A stretch of DNA of 64,000 nt. It comes from Apostichopus japonicus. Taxonomy: Eukaryota; Echinodermata; Holothuroidea; Aspidochirotida; Stichopodidae. The stretch covers positions 13,947,417 to 14,011,416 of the forward strand of contig NC_092571.1 in assembly GCF_037975245.1 (NCBI RefSeq), in the 5' to 3' direction. Positions 57,068-64,000 of this stretch are shown one piece after another; the stretch's first letter is position 1; the number at the start of each line of letters is the position of its first letter. The notes beneath the pieces were generated by a model, which searched no databases, was not told where the DNA came from, and worked only from the letters and a program-made list of their open reading frames with translations. The translations under genes and the position numbers were made by a program.

Positions 57068-57887
57068 CTGGATTACTTTTAGATATTTTAAATTCACATC
57101 TGTCAGAAAACTGCGGCGTGGAAAGGAACGCCAGCGATTCCTGGGTAGCGATGCATCCAACAGTTGAGTTCTTATCACAAGACGTTATGTCAATAGAAAG
57201 TTCTTGAACACCGTTATCATCAGTGTAATGTTTCTGAAAATTACAGCCATCGGGCTCAATCATTTCCAGATTTATCGGTGGAAACCCGTCTGTTATTGAA
57301 CACGATATAGTTACGTGGTAGGAGCCAGATGGGGATGAGGAGGGGCCTTGACAAACAAGATGTGTAGGAGGCTGGTAGACTGTAAAGAGATGATATGTGT
57401 GATGAGAGTAAAAAGTATACGGAGATTCATCATGAGTCAATGATAGATGATAAGTACCAGCATCCTGTCGTTGAAGGTTTAAGATGGAGAAAGAAAAATC
57501 AACCTGAACAATGTTAGACCAGTAGGAGGATACATCTTCCTCGAATTCTAGTTTTAGTTGAAGTAAATATCGATTGACTGTCTGATTCAGTTTCGATTGT
57601 AAACCGTTGTAAAAGTAAGTTCCTTTAGAAGGAACGTCTCTATTATTACGTCTTGTAAAGTTCATCGCTACTCGTAAACCATTAATATCTAATGATTGTA
57701 CAAAATCATAGTCTTCAGTAACATGAATATCCGGGAACGAGAAGTCACAACCTAGCATAGCGTAGCATTTCTTTGAATTTACTGTTTGTCCTTCTGTGCA
57801 GTGATAGTTACAACCGACTACGTTACAACTATATAATACCAAGAATATGGCAAGATGAAAGAACTTTGAAACAATGAAACCATCCAT
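57068..57887 (-). CDS. Two-domain Ig-like secreted or type I membrane protein, first exon (paralogue of 10.7-kb gene)
   Basis: ATG 57,887 opens a 273-codon exon to donor CCAG|GTGAGT at 57,068, phase 1. The signal peptide is MDGFIVSKFFHLAIFLVLYS. The motif C-x3-C-x10-C-x5-C follows (GCNYHC...KKCYAMLGC). Next is the V-like domain with DFSFSILNLQRQDAGTYHLSL (second Ig cysteine absent), the linker HLFTVYQPPTHLVC, and a second domain with six cysteines ending RCEFKISKSNPG. It is highly similar to the 10.7-kb exon. An upstream in-frame ATG at 58,061 exists, but the signal peptide and the paralogue favour 57,887. No transmembrane exon is identified directly downstream. Confidence 0.8.
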
Positions 57888-57996
57888 GTTTAAATAATTA
57901 ACGACCTTTTCAGTTGTCCAACGTCGCAGACGTGCGTTTGTGCCTACATTTATTTTGAAAACTCTTATGAGAGATAGAAAATGATCTTTGTTACAG

Positions 57997-58006
57997 TGCG
58001 CATGCG
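57997..58006. promoter_or_regulatory. NRF1-like motif upstream of the 57-kb Ig-like gene
   Basis: TGCGCATGCG lies 110 bp upstream of ATG 57,887, with a second partial motif ('gtgcatgac') 20 bases on, as in the 11.6-kb promoter. Confidence 0.5.
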
Positions 58007-58079
58007 TTAGCTTGCTTTCAACTGTGCATGACTGGAAAATATATTTCCAACATGACAACATGCATGTACGAGTGTGTTT

Positions 58080-59070
58080 CGAATTTTAAAGATCGCTTTG
58101 TGTTTCTATTTAATTTGAGCAGTTATATTAGCTAAGAAGTAGACTAATGGTTTTAATATAACATTGTTATTTAATTTTATAAGGGTGAGTGTGTGTATGA
58201 ATCGTTTGTTGTCCTTTTGTGCTCTCGCTATTAATTTAATGGTTATACGTGGCTTTCGAAACAGTATCCTCCAGTAACGTCAAAGTTTTAGTATGTGACG
58301 AATGTCATTACTACTTTCAAACTGAGTTAGATCGAGAAAACAGAGAATGAGAATGCAACGTGGAGCTTGAAAGGAAGCACTGACAGAGCATAAGCATATA
58401 TACATTATCTTCATCATTTTAGAGTGATACATTCATCAAAAATGAAAGGACTGTACCTGAAAGTGATGACGCTCTCACGTGAAAAATTTAACAAAACTGA
58501 ATTCGAGAGCATTCTACTTTCATCTGCTCCGGTGACCTGACGAGTGAATTAAAAATGTGATGCAACAGTGTAGATAAGAACTTATCAGCAATTGAAGGCT
58601 AAAGTATCATCTTCCAAATGAGGTATAAACAAAAAAAACCGGAGTTGCTATTCTGTTTTTAGTGGGGGGCTTTATATTTCACATCCAGGAGTATTAATAT
58701 ATTCATAGTACTCGATCTATATTTATCAAAATGAAAATGAACAGGATGAAAATGGAATTAATTGTTTTATGGCTACGTGACAATGAAATTCAATTGAACT
58801 TCTAGTTTCGAGAGAAGGAAGTCTGCTGATATCTGTAGTGATATCATAACCTTTTAACTGGTAATTTGAATGGATACAAAGCAGTTGAAATCGTTCGGAT
58901 GATTTTATTTTATACATGCAAGTCAAACATGTATTGAATTCCCTGTGTCTGCATTTTCTGTAAGAAATTATAATGCGTTGAGCGCTTGAAGTATGCAATT
59001 GATTGTCGAGTCTCGTGAATTTTACATAGTTACTATCTAACTTAACCAGCCTCCACTGAATGAGATGCTA
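58080..59070. repeat. Intergenic; 58,770-58,940 duplicated at 13.15-13.29 kb
   Basis: No Ig exon equivalent to 12,422-12,896 is found here. No other gene is recognised. Confidence 0.5.
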
Positions 59071-59080
59071 TACGTATCTA

Positions 59081-59297
59081 TTGGTGCGCTGGGGAAGGTG
59101 TTTTGTTTCGCTGCGTGCTGGTCGTCCTTTGTTAGTTTGTTGAATGTTCCAGTGAGTGGTTGGGGTTTGTCTCTGCTGGTCGGAGGGCGTACCTACTTTT
59201 GCGTGGGGGCGGGCTCGCTTGACATGAGGTTTCTTTGTCAGAATGGGTTGGTTTGGTAGTGCCGTTTAGATTCCCGCAGGGCGGGTCACGTAAAAAG
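59081..59297 (+). mobile_element. 217-bp LINE 3' tail with exact target duplication
   Basis: The family 3' UTR end ('gggcgggtcacgtaaaaag') is flanked by tacgtatcta at 59,071-59,080 and 59,298-59,307. It splits a segment that is continuous at 13.3 kb in copy 1. Confidence 0.85.
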
Positions 59298-59307
59298 TAC
59301 GTATCTA

Positions 59308-59975
59308 CAAAAGACAGAAAACATCTTTGAGGCTAAAATGAGGAATCCTCTGAAGCAAGTTTTAAATTTCAACAACTTTATATCGTTACAATTATTACTC
59401 AAAATAAGATAATTGTAAGTTATCAAGGTGAGACACCCCTCATAGACTTTAGCAAATAATTTCATTTATTTCAGTCGTACATAGTAGGCAATTGGTAGGC
59501 ATAATATTTTAGTGATAATATTTATGTTTTCAATTTTTCGCGCCCTATGTGAAGTGCGTGAAGCTACTCCGGCCCCGTCCAGGGGGTGTCTCTCACAGCC
59601 CCTGCCTTCCGTCCCGCCAACGTAGATCACTTTTCAATGAATTTGATGACTATTCAATAACAATAGCCGAAACAACCCTATGAATATCACTTGGTTTGAA
59701 GTGGAGATTTCATTTATGACAATAGTACATTATTAATCAATAACGACTTTGTTACGTCATTTCAGATATTTACAATTTAAAACAGTAAGCTTCTATTATA
59801 TTATTTCTTGATTTGTTTTAAATGCGTTTTATTTTGAAATCATATAAAACGATTAATCCAGAGTGTTATTATCAATTGGTTAATGTTCTATAAGGATTAC
59901 ATGTTCAGTTCCTTTGATTTATTCAATTACCTTTCTTCATTCAGGTGTGTAACAGGGACCTGTGCATGACTCATT
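59308..59975. other. Intergenic, no gene recognised
   Basis: AT-rich, with partial similarity of 59,380-59,460 to 13,370-13,440. Confidence 0.45.
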
Positions 59976-59985
59976 GTATACAATG

Positions 59986-60309
59986 GTCCTGGAGGCGGTG
60001 AAGTCTGACATTCGCCTTCAAGTTGAAGGCGATTTTCGCCGTTTATCTGGGGCTGCCTTTTTTGGACGGTGGTGTTCTGGGGAGGGGGTTTTAGTTTCGC
60101 TGCGTGCGGGTCGTCCTTTTGTAGTTTTTTGAATGTTTCTGTGGGGGAGGGGGGGTTTGTGTTGGGCGTTTTTTGTCGCTGCAGGTCGGCGGGCGTATGT
60201 CGTTTTTTTTGCTCGCTTGACCTGAGTTTCGTTTTTCAGAATGGGATGGTTCGGTAGTGCCGTTTGGCCGTGACGTTTTGTATTCCGCATGGCGGATCAC
60301 GTAAAAAGC
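59986..60309 (+). mobile_element. 324-bp LINE 3' end
   Basis: This starts in the last ORF2 codons ('tcctggaggcggtgaag') and runs through the 3' UTR to 'cacgtaaaaagc'. A short 6-bp match (acaatg at 59,980-59,985 and 60,310-60,315) may be the target duplication. It closely resembles the full-length copy at 35.5 kb. Confidence 0.85.
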
Positions 60310-60319
60310 ACAATGTCCC

Positions 60320-60864
60320 TGCCGATTCTCATAGCGCTATCATGTTACAGTGGTAAAGATGGGTACCAAGTTATCAGTTAAAACTGATGTGTTACAATGT
60401 ATGACCAGTTGCTACTGAGAAGGACACACAATCCTATGCATATGTGGATTGACTGGACTGACCACTCAGGTTTCGTCAATTATTTCGTCCATATATCAAC
60501 TTGTGTTACTGTGTTATAACACACTTCAGTTGATACTGACGGCTGTCTCTTATTCAGAGTACAAACTGATCAAGCCATGTATATTGGGTGGATTTTCCGA
60601 CGCGTATTTGGTCCGCCTTAACGCTCAGAGAGCAACTTTTTAAAGTGCACAAGATTCTGTATATGGGTGTAACATAACATTACATGACTGTGCTACTGTC
60701 GTGTTATGGGTCTTGGTCTCGATACGAAGAGTGTAAAATATAACTACAATTCATGACAGACTTTAATGTTATCAGATAGTGTGAATCACTTTACGTAATC
60801 ATTTCTGACCTAAAAAGGTAACAAATTCAACTTAGGGTCGCTATCAATTCGCTCGATTACTCTC

Positions 60865-60901
<37 letters not shown>

Positions 60902-61180
60902 TATGACAAGTGCCAAAAGCAACAACAATCCTTGTACATATCTTACTAACCAAGATTTGTATTTTCTTTATGCCCGTGGATGTAGCTTGCAACTTAAAGA
61001 GCATGATTGGTGCCACGACTGACTCAACTGAGGCTAATGTATACCACGTTAGAATTTCAAAGAGTATCGTAGAATATTTGCTAACCCGTGAGTAAAGAGG
61101 CTTGTCTACAAATGACGAAAAGTTGCGGCTTTCTTGGCTAAATGCTTTCACGAATAGCTAACGTTTCAGCTCTCAAATAA
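60320..61180. other. Intergenic with (TC)n microsatellite at 60,861-60,901
   Basis: A TCTG/TC dinucleotide tract occupies 60,861-60,901. Short open frames on both strands around it have no domain. Confidence 0.6.
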
Positions 61181-61189
61181 AGGACTGCG

Positions 61190-61368
61190 TGCTTTATACG
61201 TGACCCGCCCTGCGTGATCCAAAAGGTCACGGCCAAACGGCACTACTCAGCCATCCCATTCTGACAAAAAATCTCAAGTCAAGAGAGCCAAAAACGTAAA
61301 TACGCCCACCGACCGAAGCAAACCCCCAACCACCCACTCAAACATTCAAAAACCACAAAAGGACGTTG
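61190..61368 (-). mobile_element. LINE 3' tail fragment
   Basis: Minus-strand family end 'gctttatacgtgacccgcc' with the 3' UTR through 'caaaaaccacaaaaggacg'. Diverged, 5'-truncated. Confidence 0.8.
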
Positions 61369-61472
61369 CTTTATATGGGTGTTATTCAATTGTTCATACA
61401 TAGCAGTATCATTCTACCAAATCGTCTGACTGTTGCCATGGTCAGTCGAGGGCGCTGTAACAAATCTCTGTT

Positions 61473-61662
61473 CTCGGACTTTTGGCTTAGCTCATGTGTA
61501 GTATCTGTTCCCTTTCGAGGGGAATGGTGATGCACACCTGACGATGATCACACAGTCACAGTCCCGATGCAAAGGGACTGGGGTTGGAAGCGGATCAGTC
61601 GTTCAGTAGTTTGGTTTTCGTGCCCAGGTTCTTTCCTGGGCGACTTTTTCTTAAAGAAAAGT
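61473..61662 (+). mobile_element. U2 snRNA-headed SINE-like repeat, copy 3, with target duplication
   Basis: This begins CTCGGACTTTTGGCTTAGCT then CATGTGTAGTATCTGTTC, extending the U2 match further 5' than the other copies. The body and hairpin tail are shared. It is flanked by a 9-bp duplication, atctctgtt at 61,464-61,472 and 61,663-61,671, giving a 190-bp element with an A-rich end. Confidence 0.85.
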
Positions 61663-61744
61663 ATCTCTGTTGAAGTTAAACACCTTCCAACTTTCGGTCT
61701 GTATTGGCATGGTGTATGCTATCGATCGTTGATCCAATATTAAA

Positions 61745-62200
61745 CAAGGCGCGGCTGTCCCTGGCCTTATGGGCTTATGAGTGGGGTGTTGGGCTACATG
61801 CTTCGTTTGGTTCGTCTTCATCCTGTGGCACGGTCATCCTTCTGGCACCTTCTTCTGGCACCTACAGGCGGGTTGTGCCACTAGGGTGGAGACGGACCAT
61901 GAGGTCCGATTAGTTTGCATTCTCTTCAAGTATCCAGGGTAATACCTGCCTTTGTAACATGTATACTCCCAATCGGTCTTCTGCTAGACGAGATGTTTAT
62001 CGACACACTGCCTTCCTTTGTTCCTGGTAGTGCACCATGTGTCATAGTCGGAGACTTTCAACTGTCCCAGACTCTGGTCATGACAGACTCGGGGCTTCTG
62101 TGTCTGCTGGTCCTGATGCTGGGATTGCAAAACTCGACAGATTCCCCTCGGCAAAACTTTTAGCCAATGTTTGGAGGCATATAAGCGCCAGGAAAACATT
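61745..62200 (+). mobile_element. LINE ORF2 endonuclease fragment
   Basis: Plus-strand segments match the endonuclease of the full-length element: LWAYEWG-x-LHASFGSSSS, RLVCILFKYPG, 'ccatgtgtcatagtcggaga', and RFPSAKLLANVWRH. Several indels are present. Neither 5' nor 3' element ends are found. Confidence 0.8.
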
Positions 62201-62219
62201 CCACGAAGTCATCATTGCA

Positions 62220-64000
62220 TAACGTTATTACTCGTAGTATTCAACATATTAGATTTATGAGTAATATATTTTGTTAATTTATATTGTTGACTCATAGCAC
62301 TTTTTGGTCTCTTTTATCCAGGATTGTGTCGTATGTATTTTATTAATTCTGACCAAACTCATTCGTATAGAGTTAGTTAAGTTATTATGTAAAAGCAAAG
62401 GATAACATTTATTACATTATGATTTTTCCCTCTTTGAATAAAAAATAATAATAATAAAAAGCTATCTTGAAGTAGTTTAGTGATTATATTTGAGGTGTAT
62501 TATCCAATACGTTCTGCAGGTTGTCCAAGTTTATAGAATCGATATGATCGAGGTATATGGAAAAAAATTTGACCATGTTGGTTGCCTAGTGCAATTTTCT
62601 AATAATTCAATAACAAAGTGGAATGATCCAACAACTCCGTGAAGTACATGCCTTGCTAAACAATGGGGGCAAAAAACATACTCATGCCCCTTCACAATCT
62701 CTTCCTCCCATGCACACACCCCCTCTCATCTTTGCCACTTTAAACGCCTGTTATGGCAATATGATCCAAAACAACTCTGTATATATTTGAAATGGCCTGA
62801 AGTCGAGGTTTTCTAAATGACTAATAGTTCATTACGAAGCAGTAATGAATTTAATACATGGCTGTGACAGGACACCATGTGATGACTGCCAAAAAGCATC
62901 AAGAGAACGTCAAAGTGTACACTGTAGTCCCATTAAATTGCAATAGCTGTAAATTATTCTTTGTATTTTATTTCTTCTTAAAGAGAAACAACTCCGTACC
63001 GTTGTCGAAGTATGATGTGTCAGATCGAACGAAGGTTGGTTTTTTATTCTAATCAATAAAATACAATTAATTAAAAATTAAACTAGTCTAGTTACCATGC
63101 TCATAAGCATTTAGTTTCAGATGGCGCTGTACCGCTATATAACAGAGGAAGTTATAAAATTCTAACCGCATATTTGTTTAGGTGATAAAAGTAGATAGCG
63201 TACGTGTTATTAAATTTCTTGTTCCCTTAAAGCAGATCGCATGTGTTACACATATTTCAATAATAAGTGTGTGTGTGTGTGTTCTTATAGCAATCAATAT
63301 TGTTATTCGGCTATTGATTCTATTTCTGTGACTAAAAGAGTTCTACATTTTTTCGGCTGGAATGTCTTTATCTGTCTCTCTTATATATCTCATACAGCAG
63401 CTATTGGCATTGGAATGACCTTGAACACCTGACCACCTTTCATGGACAGTTATCTGTCGCAATATCCTGTAATTGTAAATCAAACAATAACATAAACCAA
63501 ATACAGGTGGTCCTGCAGGAACACACGAGTTGCAGACTTACTGTATTAGTATAACCCGACAACCAGTGAAAATTACAATATTTGTCGTGTTTTCCAATTA
63601 CGTGCAGCACAACAACTGATCACATGGGTATTCTTCGTCAAAATTTCACATTGGTATTCTTCGTCAAAATGCCAATCCATAGAATAGCTTGTCAACTAAG
63701 CAAACATATACAGATTTTTCGAGGTGTAGTTAATTCCCTTGTGCCTTCACAAAACAACATTAATCTGTTTATCGTGTCGTTATTTCCTCGTATCGAGAAG
63801 AATATGGTTGGATATCGATGATTGGTTAATTTAAAAACTCATTGCAGGATGGCTTGGTGGTGAATTAAATGGCGTAACCTTTAGTAAAATTAGTCGGTTT
63901 GTCGGCTTGTGGAGACCTGTTTCCTCAGTTGGTATTCTGTTGTGGGGGAATAGTGAGCCCACGGACAGGTCAGTTCGGTGTGTGGGGGTGGGGGGTGTGT
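62220..64000. repeat. Intergenic; blocks duplicated at 13.5-13.7 kb and 14.95-15.42 kb
   Basis: 62,462-62,660 matches 13,500-13,700 and 63,060-63,490 matches 14,950-15,420, closing the large duplicated unit. The LINE fragment above interrupts the unit. A (GT)n tract lies near 63,266-63,282 and a GT/G-rich stretch at the window end. I see no gene; short open frames here have no domain. Confidence 0.6.

Overview
This is animal nuclear DNA, not prokaryotic. Coding exons are sparse and end in GT-AG splice signals. Long stretches are AT-rich and empty, and the window is crowded with relics of retrotransposons and short inverted-repeat elements. The mix of an L1/Tx1-like LINE with a CCHC ORF1, a CR1-like LINE with a PHD finger, a Penelope-like element and tandem Ig-like receptor genes suggests a marine invertebrate, plausibly a deuterostome such as an echinoderm. 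The species is an inference from general appearance and was not tested.

Backbone: the window looks like two copies, in the same orientation, of one ancestral multigene unit. Copy 1 runs from 1 to about 15,450. Copy 2 runs from about 30,070 to 63,560 and is swollen by later insertions. Matching blocks in order are 1-2,780 with 30,071-32,700; about 5,850-6,650 with 44,760-46,050; 7,130-7,740 with 50,280-50,860; 7,960-11,650 with 54,740-58,040; and 13,150-15,420 with 58,770-63,560. All cellular genes recognised lie on the minus strand and belong to one family of small secreted or type I membrane proteins. Each has a signal peptide, a four-cysteine N-terminal motif, a V-like Ig domain and a second cysteine-rich Ig-like domain. 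Near-intact exons are at 10,695-11,517, 12,422-12,896 and 57,068-57,887. Broken ones are at 7,350-7,735, 8,301-9,099, 50,509-53,960 and 55,141-55,925. A decayed array lies at 43,000-45,430. A transmembrane exon (46,230-46,314) and two candidate cytoplasmic-tail exons (360-483 and 30,359-30,509) have matching splice phases.

Mobile DNA: 16-27 kb and 34-40 kb are mainly LINEs. A complete but dead L1/Tx1-like LINE is at 35,508-40,373 with a 15-bp target duplication. A 5'-truncated copy (18,631-24,820) is split by a nested, internally deleted ORF1-only copy (20,571-22,297). A Penelope-like fragment (25,561-26,945) has inverted termini, one of which holds a hammerhead-ribozyme-like fold. A CR1-like LINE lies at 15,738-17,690. 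Three copies of a ~180-190 bp repeat start with the 5' end of U2 snRNA and look like a SINE. A ~205 bp satellite lies at 41,570-42,905, just beside the Ig relic array.

The leads most worth following are the U2-headed SINE, the Ig-like receptor cluster with its unusual cysteine module and shared promoter motif, the ORF1-only LINE with overlapping stop and start codons, and the ribozyme-like Penelope terminus.
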